Origin: Alviniconcha marisindica
Lineage: Eukaryota > Mollusca > Gastropoda > Provannidae
Assembly: GCA_018857735.1 (NCBI GenBank)
Contig: JABMCL010003496.1
Location: 526,001-590,000, forward strand
Length of the DNA: 64,000 nucleotides
Direction of reading: 5' to 3'
Shown here: one piece after another, positions 10,897-23,186 of the stretch
Numbering within the stretch: position 1 is the stretch's first letter
Layout of the letters: each line of letters starts with the position of its first letter
Program-made: the position numbers and the translations under genes
Notes under the pieces: generated by a model
What the model was told of the DNA's origin: nothing
Database searches by the model: none
The model's input: only the letters and a program-made list of their open reading frames with translations

Positions 10897-13345
10897 CTAT
10901 GTAAGTTCCTCTTCCAGATGATGTTCTGCCTTCCTCAGCACATACTTGCCAATAGAGGCAAACATGGAGATGGAGTCCAGCAAGGCTTGCTCATCAGCAA
11001 ACTCCTCGGGGTCAGGGTATGTCCAGTGCACAGCTAGAGCATCGGTGTGCCAGTCAAAAGGAGCGGAGCTCAGGTGGTGAACATTTCTGTCCTTAAAGTT
11101 GGGGTTCCAAACCGGGTGACACAGGCCCTTGGCGCAAATAACCTGCCAACAGTCAGTGCTAGAGTTATCTTTCAGAATTAATTGGTGACACTGACAGAAG
11201 TCTTCAATGGAAACGATCAGTCCACTGTATGCAGAACTTAATATGTCATGTCATCACACGCAATTCACAAATTATAGAATTGCTTACAATTATTTTTTAG
11301 GCTTGTCACAATGAGTCATGATTTATGACACAACTCATAAAATCACACAACATGTTGCTACCCTACTTGCACCTCAGAACAGGACTAAAGGAAAGAGTTT
11401 TCAAATTTACTGACACAAAACAAACAAACAAACACATACTGTAATTTGTACACATACATGTGCGTATACATACAGTGTAAAAAGCCCATGGCAAAATCAA
11501 GACAGATGACATTAGCAAAGCTGTAAAGAGTAAAACATACAAACTACAGTTCTCATGCAATTACTGTGATAATACTATGTTAATATGTAGTGGGATCTGC
11601 ACTGTTGATCATGTGGCCATGCTTGAGACACAGAAAGCCTGGTCAGCGTGGTTGTCAGAGCAGAAATGCTCAGCAAGCTTCTCTTCAAGCTTTTAAATTT
11701 AACACCTTGTCAGCATCCAAGAGTTTGTAACTCAGCAAATGTTATATTTAAATGTTGCTACTGTAACAGAAAGTGAAAAAAAGAAAAAGAAAAAAAAGAC
11801 ATAAAAAAAGTAGAAGCCTTGCAAACCTACCTGCAGATGTCTGTTGACTAGGAGCAAGTCTGGGTGTTTCTCATACACTTTGTAGGGCATGTGGATAGCA
11901 TTGTAAGACCAGTCATTATCAAGATAGTGATGGTATGACTCAAGAAAGTAGCGCAGGTACTTTGACCCCCGTCCTGCCAAAAGCACACCCATGTTAAACA
12001 CATCAGGAAATGCACCAGTTGCCGGAAAATCAGGGCATGCAATCGTCTCATAGCGGCGCATCTCCTTGGGGATGGGGTTGACCCAGATCACATCCCAATC
12101 CATATAGACCCCCCCGTAACGGATCAGCAAATCCCCCCGCCAGTAATCACTGGCATGGGATGCAAACTTGACAATCGGCTCAGCAAAGATGGCTCCTGGA
12201 AAATCACGGTTAATGAAGGTCACTCTCTTGTGTCCTTTTATCTTGGCCCAGTGCGGGCCCCGAGGTTCAAAGTCTCCATGGATGTAGACCATGTCCGCAT
12301 TGAGAACATAGAGGGCAGAGAGCAGGCTGAGGTAGGAGAAATACTTGAGGGTGTTGTCGCCCAGCCAGACGTAGTGGACGATGTTGGGCACCACAGTGTG
12401 GTTGGCTGGCTGGGGTTTGAGAATCTCCATCTTCCCGTGGCTCAGCCACCTGGCCAGCTTACCAAAGTCAGTGCCTAGCTCCCATATGTCCACAGGGAAG
12501 AGCTGCTGGGTCACAAAGGCACATGGAATATTGCTGGAGATCCTGTAGGAAGCGTGCGTAGCGCAGGAGAACCTGGAGTCTTCTTCCTCGCGCAACAGTT
12601 CCGCAATGCCTGGCCGGGATGTCTTGGAATCCAGGAAGCCTTTCTCCATCATCACCACGTCCAAACTGTTCCCACTGGCTGCAATGGAGAAGTTCCTCTT
12701 TCTGAACCCTGAAAGGGACTCGGCCAGGACCGTGTTCTCCCCAATGAATATTCCTCCATCTTTGTTCAAAAGGTCCAGGACAAAGTTGAACCTGGTGTTG
12801 ACAGTGTCACTACAGGCCATCGATGAACTCACTGGCTCCATCACCAGGTTGGGCAAATCTCGCCTCAGGTCACTGAAGAACTGATAGTATCCATCTGAAT
12901 CCATCTCTGGCAGTTCAGTGTAGTGGAAGTAAATTGTTGTCGGTTTTAAGAACTTTAATGAGCTGAGGACGCTCAGGTAGTTCTGGAACTGGAAGTAATT
13001 TTTATTGCACCAGATGAAGTGAGCAATGGGAGCCACTGGAGCTGCTAAAAGTTCAACTGCTTTGTCCACAGCTTTGTCTCCAAAATGAGCCTCTGATAAC
13101 AGATGGCTGGGGAGGCGAGGTGGGTGGCCATGTCTGAATGAGTCGGGTCGATCAGCATTGAAGAGAAGAGAGGTGTGCCGGCAGCCACGGGTGTAGAACA
13201 TGATGTTAAATGGGATGAGGGCACAGAGGAGCACACAGCAAGAGAGCTTGATGTTACGCACATTGGTGCGGCACTTGTTCAAGAACCAGCGCTTCTGCAT
13301 AGAAAACATGCTGAAAAATATTCTGGCTACAGGAATGTTGGCCAT
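10897..13345 (-). CDS. Type II membrane GT32/DXD-class glycosyltransferase, duplicated domain, 2 coding exons
   Basis: CDS joins 11831-13345 and 10897-11142 (505 + 81 = 586 aa). The donor is GTAGGT after NRHLQ, the acceptor lies before VICAKG, and the phase is 0. A hydrophobic anchor at about residues 33-51 after a basic cytosolic tail predicts a Golgi type II protein. Residues 320-425 match the GT32 / DXD sugar-binding pattern: VPNIVHYVWLG, SDYWRGDLLIRYGG, then D416-W-D418 for the nucleotide-sugar metal site. Residues 106-222 are a second, divergent copy: IAHFIWCNKNYFQFQNYLSV, then DLLNKDGGIFIGEN, where the DXD position reads GEN. Substrate unknown; alpha-1,4-GlcNAc/Gal transferases and OCH1-like enzymes are the nearest families I can name. 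The ATG at 13345 is followed by the anchor. A possible 5' untranslated exon ends at 13604 with a strong acceptor. Confidence 0.88.
11143..11830 (-). other. Intron of the glycosyltransferase gene
   Basis: 688 nt GT-AG intron between the two coding exons. It contains a short pyrimidine/A-rich tract just inside the donor and no recognisable repeat or gene. Confidence 0.85.
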
Positions 13346-14363
13346 GGTACTGGCACAAGTGTCAGTTCAAGTTGTTTTTTGTTTTGTTTTTTAATCAGTT
13401 TTGTTTTGTTTTCATTTTGCTTTCACATCATCAAAAATAAAACAGTCAACATAAAACAATATTTACACTACAGCAAAACTGGTGCATTGTTTATTTCAAG
13501 TTGGTGTCACTCTTGACATTCTCCACCCTGTCTGTTCAGATTTTGAGCAGTTCTTTCTCTCAGTAGAGAATGTGCCCAGGCTGCAACCTTGCAGATGACA
13601 AGACCTGAAATAAAAAATAAAATAAAAATATTTGAAAACAAATTTCACAGATTCATCTGCTAGGTTCTTTCTCTGTTTGGAACATTGTTTAACAGTGTCT
13701 ATTAAGTTTAAAAAGAAATAATTTTACTCAACAAAAACTGAGAAAGAACATAATAATTAACATCTCTGGTAAAATTCAGTGCAAAATAACAAACTGCAGT
13801 AAAGAAATGTTTTAATACAACATGACTCTTTATGAGAATACCTGCAGACACAGACCTGTCACAATATGGTCTACTGAATACAGTGGTCATTTCTCTTTCT
13901 GTTTCACCAAACTGATCAACTTTTCACATCAGCTGGAGCCAAAACCAGCCATTATTCATCTTGGAGTTGGATCAGATGAAAAAAAATGGGGAAAATCTGA
14001 CAATCACTGTGCTGCAAAAAATTGGTGAGGAAAATGTAAATAAACAGCTGATCTTGTTAAGATCTATACTCTGTATATTGCACTTGAAAAGTTGTAATAA
14101 TTTGTATGTTGTAATCCTGACCTCTGACCACTGGTTCATCACAGACTGCAGATCATATAGTTGTGAACCAGCACTGCATGCAACTGCCAGTGATGTGCAT
14201 ATGTGTGCGCATGCATATGTGCGTGTGTGTGTGTGCGTGTGTGGATCTGCATCTTGCTAGTATTATAACTTATACCATGATGCATGTTGCACTCCTACCT
14301 AATGTGGAAGGTGGGACACTGTATTATTCTTGTTTATCATTTACTTACAGCTTATTTTGTTTA
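13346..14363. other. Upstream region of the glycosyltransferase gene
   Basis: Probably its 5' leader and promoter on the minus strand. A strong acceptor (tttatttcag) precedes a possible untranslated exon ending at 13604. A short GT tract lies near 14220-14245. No other gene. Confidence 0.5.
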
Positions 14364-15605
14364 TGTGAGCAAGTGCTCTTTGTACATTTTTACAATAATC
14401 CCGCCCCGGTTATCAGATCCATGCAATTTCATTACTGTACTGTTAGTAACCCGGGAACCGGAGCAGACGACGCTTTTGTTTTGAAGCGCTGCGTGTTGCG
14501 TAACGCCACATGGCCTTCACACAGCCGACCGGCGATAGCCGCTGGTGCGCGCCATTTTCAAATCTGTTTACTCCCTTTGTATTTTGACCGCTTGTTTGTT
14601 TACCTACTCTTTGTTCACCTAGTCCTTTTTATGCACCAAGCCATGTGTAATATAATCTGGCATCTTAGAATGTTTATTTAGATCTTATTTAGACGCAGGA
14701 TCGAGCTTAATCAGTTGCCGATTCCTCTCTAGGTCCATTCTTTTTATAGCCGTCGTCTGCATGGCGCGTTTTCTGTGTAGTACTAGTGAATAGTAGTGAA
14801 TCGTTGTTTTGACTGATTGAAGTAATTCTGTGTCGATCAGTGCTTTGTCGTATAGTATTTTGCTTAGCTGACTTCATGTTTAGTGTTTATTTTGGGTTGA
14901 AATTAACTTATTAAGTATTGTGTACTGTAGAAGCTGAGTTGTATTCATAGACTACTTGGTATCACTATCAGCGCTGCCCGGCTGCGACTAAGATAACGCG
15001 CCCCAGGCGAAAGATCGCACCGATTGTTTTAGTACTAGTCTTTGAGTGTGTCTTGCTTCTCTTATAGAGCGTTGTATTGTAATTGTTATGTACCATTTTA
15101 ACCGTGGGAGCGTGCACTTTATTCTGATGTAAGTTTTATTGACAGTTATATTTTGTACATTGTGTTAGTTGTGATTTAGTTGTACGAATCTGCTTAGAGA
15201 CAGGTGCAAGCCACGCTTCCCACTCTTGTTGCAAATTAAATAAGTCATGTGTGTACATTTTGTTTATACGGTTTAAAAGGTTGTAACTGTAGCTTTTATT
15301 TGATGTATTTCATGTTTTAATTAGTTTAGTTATTGTTGAGGAAACTGTATTTGTGCGGGCCAAGGAAACACAATAGTCAGCCATTTTGTGGTCCAGAGGG
15401 CCGATTTCATTGTAGCGATAGCGTGTGTTCTTTGCGGCCCGCGCAGTTCTCTTATCTATGCGTGCGCGTGAGGATTTTGGGTGTGCTGAGAAAGTTGTCT
15501 GCTGCTGTAGAATAAAGCCTGTTTGCCGTCGCCGCCTGCTGTGGTCTCCATTTTGACTGACTCCGCTGCCTGTGTCCTGTCCTTCTACCACTCCACTCCA
15601 TTACA
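14364..15605 (+). mobile_element. Solo LTR, copy 2, abutting a splice acceptor
   Basis: Full-length version of the same LTR, from TGTGA to TTACA. It has a TATA-like tttttata at 14741-14748 and AATAAA at 15511-15516. Flanks are gttta on the left and tatgt on the right, so no simple target-site duplication. It ends 21 nt upstream of the AG that starts the transposase-like exon. Short reading frames inside it are not genes. Confidence 0.8.
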
Positions 15606-15626
15606 TATGTATATTTCTATTTCCAG

Positions 15627-18600
15627 CTGATTCTACATTTCTGGATCTAAGAAAAGCCTTCCTTGCAACTGGATGTGGGAACCGGAAACACATGGGGAAA
15701 CTGCCTGCAACCAACAAGCTGCTGCTGCAAATATTTCTACTTAAGGAAGAAGGTGGAAAATCCTGGAAAGAGACAGAAGGTTTTCTGACGAAAATTGTTG
15801 GCGAGTTTCAACAAAACAGACTGAGGTACTTAATTGAGAAATGCGTCAAAGAAGTGAAGAAACTTGATGCTGATGATGCTAGCTGCCTCAGTTCCTTTCT
15901 CCAAAAAGTAGTTGACGTTGATAACATAGGAAATTATCTGACCAAGGCCGGCTTCACTCGATCTTCATTGCTGAATTGTTCTTTTGACATTGTTGACTCC
16001 CCACCAACCAATGGGATGCTGATTGAACTTGGTCGTTTCCAGCAGAAAAGTAAAGTCTCCATTGACACACTGCTGATTTGGTTTACAAAAATGACTCAAG
16101 TGGCTGCCCCACTACCCCAAGGCACTTCAACTAAACTCAGATCATGGATCAATGATTTGACAACAAAAATGATGAAGCTACAAAAAAATAGCAACAAGGA
16201 CCCTTCATCCCTTGAGAACTTCAATAGCTTCATGAACTGCATGTTTGTTCCCCCAGAACTGCTCCACAGCCCCCAGGCCCAGCCCCCTGCTAGTCCCCAG
16301 GCCCAGCCCCCTGCCAGTCCATCTGAGCCCTCTCTTATGCCCCCACAGCCTCAGTCCCACCTTCAGCAAAAACTAGGTGGCATGGAAGGCCAGCTTGCTG
16401 CTTTGCACAGAGAAATGGAACTGAAGGAAGAACATGACAAAGTGCTGAAAGAGCAAGTGGAATGTCTTGCAGAAGATAGAAAAAAACTGATGAAGGAACT
16501 GGAAGACAAGAAAGGAGAAGTACAATCTCTAACTCACCAGCTTGATGTTGTAACAGAGAAATACACCATTCTTACCAAAGAGTGTGAAGCACTTCGGCAC
16601 GAATTAAAGACAAAAACAAGAGAAATGGTCGGCTTTAAACCAGAGAACGCAAAACGACGACTGAAGAGATCCCAGAATCGACAGGAAGTGCAAGAAAATC
16701 TGTACATGGACACTGCAGAAAATTTGGACAGGATGCAGAATGAACTGAAAAAGAAAGAAAGCGACCTTAAAACTGCCAAAGAAGAAAAGAGGCGTATAGA
16801 TCGCAGAGCAACATGGCAGAAAGCAGCTTTGCAGCGTCGCCAGAATGATAACAGGGCACTGAAGCAAGACAACACCAGGCTGATTTTGGAACTTGGAAAC
16901 TTGCAGGCCGTAGAAGCACTTCAGCTTAAAGACCCCACGACAGGACAGTTCTCCAGAGACACTGTAATTGTAAAGTGTATTATTGAACTTATCGGAGAAC
17001 ATGAAGTGTCTGCCTCCAGGTGTTCAGAGGTCATTGCATGTGTCTGCAAGCATCTTCTGAAAAAAGAAATTCCTGCTGACCAGCTGCCTTCACTGAGAAC
17101 TGTTTTGCGTTATGCAGATAAAGGTCACGTCTTGTCTAAGATTCAGGTTTCGGAGTCTCTACTGAATGCAGACCACTGTGACCTGCACACTGACGGAACC
17201 ACCAAGTGTGGAAAAAAGGTCATTGGCCAGCAGATGACTACCAGCACTGGCCAGTCAGTAGTCTGCGGTTATTCTCTAGTTGCCACAGAAGACACAGCAG
17301 CACTGCTGGATGTCACCACTAATCTGCTGCATGAACTCACTGATGTCAATGACCAGACGGGTTCTGCAGTAGACGACATGTTCAGAGAAATTGTTAGGAA
17401 AGTTGTCAGCAACAATGTCAGACAGAGCAGCCGTCAACAAATCTTTTAATAACCAGCTGAATGCTCTGAAGAAAGCTACACTGGGCACACCAGAAAACAT
17501 TGAGTTTTTGCATTGTAATGCACATTTTTTGTTGGGGCTTGCTCGATCACTTGAGAAGTCTATGAAAGCTGTGGCAACAGAACCTACAGGAAGGGACAAA
17601 TATCCAAAGTTTTCTTCGTCTAAAAAAGAAGTGGTGGTGTGCAGGCTCATTAGAGAGGCTTGTGCAGTTTTGGGCCCCAGAGGAGATGAGCGGTTCTCTT
17701 GCCGTGACTCATGGATTGCATACTGTTCTCTTCAGGAAATTCCATCTGCTATTCCAGCATACAAAGGGAACCGCTTCAACAACGTTTTTGAAGCAGCAGC
17801 TGCCATCTTCTTCCACCACCAACATGTCCAGGACTTCCTGGACAACTACATGAGTCAGAGAAACTGGAAGCAAGATGGTATCCTCCGTGACCTGCAGTGC
17901 CCTGATGTCCTTGCAGCTCTACTTGCCATTGCCATCATTTACCTCCGGCTGACAAAACCATACTGGCAGCTCTTGGGGCGACCAATTCACTACCTTGATT
18001 TCTACGCCAACGCCATTCTGATGGAAACATAAGTTGGAAAAATACCCTCTGCAGAGAAAAGCTTCCCACCACAGAGTTTATGGATTTTCATTTATTGACA
18101 TCTCTTTTCAGCTTCTTCTGATATTTACGTTACTTGTTAGTGTGATATGTTTACTGCTGTCATGGTCTTCTTTTCTTTCCTGATCTGAGTATTCTTTCTC
18201 AATTTAAATTTTAATCTACTGTCATACTGATAGCTGGCAAAGTTAACAATTAAAAATAAAATCTGCAGATTTCATTTTCAATATAATAAGTACTATTTGG
18301 GAAAGTGTTCAGTACTGCTGAATTAAAAATTCATATTATTATTGACAATTTTCACTGCAAGCTTTGTCTCTGTGTATTGTTTCAGCTTCATGGCAACATG
18401 GGCTAATGATGAAGGACCAAGAGATGCATTCTCCTCTGACTTCGAGCCGCTGTTTGACATCCCTGTGCCACAGAATGAAATCTTCCTGTCCTTAGTCAAC
18501 TGCCCAGCAGTGATTCAGAATCATGCAAAGCCAATCATCAAGTCACTGTCCAAAGGCTTCCTTGAGGTTTTGAACCTGCAGCTGAAGGACTTTCTACCAC

Positions 18601-19610
18601 ACGGAAAGTATCATGCTGTTGTCGATGCAGATCTTCGTGGAAGACTGAGCCATTCCAAACTGACAAATATCACCGGAGAGCAGTGTTTTGGTGACCTGGA
18701 CTTCAGTTTGTTTAAGCGCCGCAATGCATCAATGCACCATCTGTCCACACTAAACATGCTGAATAGAAATCGAACCATATCCTCATTTCTGGCTTCACTG
18801 ACTGCTGAGGAGGAACAGAGAGTATTCAAACTCTCATCCAAAAAGGCTGCTTCCATCAGAAAACTACACATGGAACAGGAACAGCAAGCCATCCAGAGAA
18901 AGCGCCAGCATCTGGAAGAAGTGAAGCAGAGAAAGGCTGCCATGGAGGAGAAGAAGAGGGCCAGAAAAGAAGCCATCTTTGACAAGATTCGACTCCATGG
19001 TGGACCCTGCAAGACTACTGAGGACGTCAACAGACTTCTGTCTCACTACAGAAAGAAAACGGACAGAGTACATGCTGTCAGAGCAGAAATCCATTTCCAC
19101 AAGTACATCATGGACAGAAAGTCACCACTTCTAAAAGTAACTGCAAAATTTCCAGAGCAACTGGCCAACCTGAAGCAGTTCCTGCAGAACCTTGGGCCAA
19201 CAGCTCCACAAGCAGAAGTGCCAGACAGAAGAGAGCCAGTCAGAGACCTGAGAGAGGAAGCTGAAGCTGTGCAAGAAGTTCAGACACATGATGAAGGTCA
19301 ACATGATTTCAACTTCAAGTTTTCAAACACTGGTGTTCCGGTGGCAGTCTTCTACGACAATGACCATTACTTGGGTGAAGTGACAACCGTACACACTCAA
19401 GAGCTTGCCAGTGTCAGCTTCATGCAGCGTTGCTTGATCAGAAGTGATGCATACAGATGGCCACACACACCTGATGAGACAGAAGTCAATGCCAGATATG
19501 TGTTTTCTGCAAACTTTGGACTGTCCTCAACAAATGGAAGAGTCTGGATCCTGCAGGAACCAGAAGCACTCCTTGAACGGCTGTCACGGTTCAAGGAACT
19601 ATTCTGCTAG
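15627..19610 (+). pseudogene. Broken hAT-like-fold transposase-type gene, two visible exons
   Basis: Exon A runs 15627-18028 and exon B 18386-19610. Exon A opens after tttctatttccag in phase 1, so an earlier exon is missing or unseen. It encodes a helical N-terminal region, a doubled SPQAQPPA repeat, a long coiled coil (about 16370-16900), then an RNase H-like core: LHTDGTTK (first Asp), TMSDRAAVNKSF (second Asp), LHCNAHFLLGLA (C-x2-H) and KGNRFNNVFE. That order resembles hAT transposases, but I cannot assign a superfamily. Exon B has a basic coiled coil with FGDLDFSLFKRR and a C-terminal VAVFYDNDHYLGEV...RWP...NGRVW module. Two lesions are visible: a +1 frame change near 17400, and the donor after 18028 reads ATAAGT instead of GTAAGT. 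Proteins of this layout are common and uncharacterised in aquatic invertebrates and fish (recollection, not searched). Confidence 0.7.
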
Positions 19611-21374
19611 AAAAATCAGAAGCACGAGGGGGGTGGGGAAGGAAGGAGCTGTAGCGCTAGTAGCAGTACTGGAGAATGTGAGTGAATTAGTTATGTTTAT
19701 TTTGATTGTAGTTACTCTTTCCTATTTAAGGTTTGAATGTGGAGTAAAATTACCCAAAAAAAATACTCAATTTGTTTTGTCGTAATGAAAAGTGGTGGGG
19801 GGGGGGGTTGTTGGTGGTGATGGTAAAATACCTTAATGTTACATCTTATTTTAAAGAGAAACATCAGACAAACACATTGCACTTTATTTCATTTGATTTG
19901 AGCAAATGGTTACTGAAATAGGACAGTTTAAAGGTTTTTTGAACATTTTTGGTGATTTGCCATTACATTTTTGACTAAAATTACTTTTTTTGATAAGCTG
20001 GCTCTTTGAGAATATGTCAACTAGGATGCTAAATAAAATTCAGCAGCCTCTCTATGTACCAGGTAAGACCTACAGCAAGTATCAAAGCTGTTCGTAAATA
20101 TTTCTGGAAATGGGAGTGGTGCCAGTTTCCCAATTTCTGGAAAGTGTGAAAATTGGTCTGAAATGACCGTTATTTGTTAATACGTTTTTGCCTGTAACTT
20201 TTAAACCAGATGAGCTAGAGACAAACTTTTTTTTACAGTTTTTCTTCTTTATCAGAGCTCTTCAGATACCTTTGAAAAAATCTCATGTCTTAGGATATTA
20301 AATTTTGGGGTGCCAGTACATAGTAACTTACTGTTCCTAAAAATATTTATTTTATTTTATTTTAATAATCGAGAATGGTGATTCTGGCTGTTAAAGACCA
20401 TGACACTGCAGTTCTGCTTCACATCGCATGCCATTAGAAACCTACCTGAACCAGTTCCAGCATCCTTGGACATGAATTTGCAGCCAAACGCTGCTCACCA
20501 GCCCGGGTGTCTGAATCATAATCGGATCGCTCCCATTTCTTCTCAGATTCTGTCTGTTTCTGCCTCGATTCACGTCGGATGCGAATGAGCATGTTCTGAA
20601 GCCGGAAGTTTACCTCGAGTTGCTGACTCTGGAGTTACCTCCCATCTACTTAGTTTTCGTCACTGAGTTCTTTCTAGCTAATGGTATTTGTCCGTCACCC
20701 GACCCGGCCCAGTGTCACTGCATGCACTCACCCCATGTTCACCCGATCCAAGCCCTCAGACAGTGCCAGCGTTTGTCATTCTAGCATTCTAGCAACGTTT
20801 GGCATTCTAGAAGCTATCAGCTTGTCTGGGATGGGCCCAGTTGCGCAGGCTAACCGTTCTGTTTGCCGAAGGCTCAGTTGCGCTGGCTAACCTGGTCTTC
20901 ATCCGTTTCCCGAAGGCAAGATTAAAGGTGGACGATCATAAGACGCAATCTCTTATCGCATCAAACTGAGAAACCTTTCTGATTCCCAATCCCCATCCAA
21001 CTTCCTTTCATAAATGCCGTTTTTAAAATTTGTTCATACAAAAATTCGGAGAATTAGTAACAGCCACCTCACTACTAAGCACTACTAAAACCTTAGTTGT
21101 CGAAGAATAGAGGCGTTTATGATAAAACAAAAACAATTAAAAAAACTTTAATTAATTCCTTTCTGTTACATTTTGATGAATTTTAAAATATTGATGAATG
21201 CTAACAACATACGTGTAATATAGAAAAAGATATTGGAAGGCAAAAGAAATTCGAAATTGAAAAACATCTGGGCCTTTCGGCATTCTGCGCAAACTAAACC
21301 AGTGTATGTAATTGCTATCAGGTTCACTGCAGAACCCAAAAAAAACTTGGAGAAAAATTAAATCTAAAACATAC

Positions 21375-21460
21375 ATCAATGATTGCCCCCCCCACCCCCC
21401 AATTCCCAACTTCAAAATGGTGGAGGGGCGGGGGGGGGGGGGGGGGGGAGGGGGGGGGCA
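21375..21460. repeat. C-tract / G-tract pair
   Basis: A short interrupted C run near 21387-21402 is followed by an interrupted G run of about 35 bp near 21427-21458. The pair can fold back, and the G run is a potential quadruplex. Confidence 0.85.
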
Positions 21461-22096
21461 TGGTGGAATAACCACATCCATCTGTCCGCGGTGTGTCTGC
21501 AGCTTTGTCCAGAAGATCATCTTCTGAACCACTCAGCCTTTTGTGACCAAACTTGGCATGATGGTGCATCACCATGGAATAGATTGTTACACAGAAAAAT
21601 TGGGCTGCTATCTTCAAGGTCACAATCTGCTAGGGGGACAAACCTTGTACTGCACTCCAATGGCTGCCACTTCCTCTATTTCTCTGAACTTGCAACTGTT
21701 TACTATCCATCCAGGCAAGTTTGCTTGGAACACATAAAGTGTTCACATTCCTTAAGTTTAAACCACCACCACCAACAACAAAAACTTTGAGGAACAAACT
21801 CTGAAACTGTTTATCATGCCTGTTAATCATTATCTTCATCTTTCAAGAAAGTATCAAATGAGAGCTTGCTGTTTAGAATCTGCAAACAGACCCCTCACAC
21901 TACTGCTGTGTGCATACATGCACTTGTGTGTAAAGCACATGTTGATGAGTGGTGCTTCAAAAAAGCAATGAATATATATTATGAAGCTTTATCAATGAAC
22001 TGAATATGCTTGAAACCTAATGTGTTTGTGTATATTCATGCTTCTGTGTGGTTTGGTTTTGCTACTAACATGGTTCCCAGGGACTTGGACTAGACC

Positions 22097-22660
22097 TAAA
22101 TAAGGACCTTATATTTATAAGGATTTGTAAGGACCAATATTACATTTTGTAAGGACCATCACAACAGTAAGGAACACAAAAAATGAGCTGAATTTCTCAT
22201 GCTGTGCTTCAAGCATAGTGTTTATCCAGCTTATCTTTTAGAACCCACTCCTGGTTTGCAATGCCCTTTAGCCAGCGGTCTTGGAACACAAAATTTCTTG
22301 GCATCTTTGCCGTTAGCTCAGGTTCATGCACAGTTTGAGTTTTGCCACCAAATGGCTGACCTAGAAGTTATTGTGTAATATTGTGACCATGATTTCAGCT
22401 GCACATGATCTAAATGAACATGGAGGAAAGCATTGTCTGCTTCAGACATTATCTCTGCCTATGTCCAAATGATTTTGAAATTCAGTAAGTGTGGAACCAT
22501 CCAGTGACGCTGACTTAGAAAAATGAGGCTTTTATAACTACTTATGTGCACTTTTAGTATAGCTAGACTTGTAAGGACCGTGATGTAAATATAAGGACTT
22601 GTAAGGCCTTACTTGGCAAATTCAATTTGTAAGTACTTGTAAGGACCTGTAAGGACCCTG
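22097..22660 (+). repeat. Two clusters of gtaaggacc units
   Basis: Variants of tgtaaggacc recur about five times at 22097-22175 and about six times at 22565-22660 in the same orientation, separated by about 390 bp of unrelated DNA. No reading frame. Confidence 0.7.
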
Positions 22661-23129
22661 CAAACCTTGCTACAGTACATACAGTGTTGTTGAAAACTGT
22701 ATTTTATATTTATGGTCGTCAAATTCTACACATTCACAACACATTTATACCAAAGAGCACATCCAATGATTTGTACAGACATTTGGCGATTTATTCATGA
22801 CAAACGCATCTGAACCATACATCATTTACAAATGGCGAGAAAGGAATCAAAACCAGCTGCAGAACTTCACATCACTTGCACAATAAAATTGCTAATGGGG
22901 TTTACCTGGAATTCTACCCTACTTCAAAAAGAAGCCAACTTGTGTTCAATGTGTTTCCAAAACACAAAAGAAAAAACTCTTACAAACAGAAAAAAAGTGA
23001 ACAAAAAAATTACATTTTGAAGTTTTCTGTGGCTGATACACAAGCAAGTTTTTTCTCCACATATTTGCAGCCAATATCCCCTGCAAAATTACTTCATTCT
23101 ATCAGTTGAATATAATGTCAGAATCAAAG

Positions 23130-23131
<2 letters not shown>

Positions 23132-23185
<54 letters not shown>
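23132..23185. repeat. (GA)n microsatellite
   Basis: Pure GA, about 26 units, gene-free DNA. Confidence 0.97.

Positions 23186-23186
<1 letters not shown>

Noticed and set aside
5007..15605. A single LTR retrotransposon with both LTRs
   Set aside because: The interval contains a host glycosyltransferase gene, no gag/pol, no primer-binding site, and outer flanks do not match.
17373..17449. Programmed ribosomal frameshift in the transposase-like gene
   Set aside because: No convincing slippery site or downstream structure seen, and the same gene has a mutated splice donor, so decay is the simpler reading.
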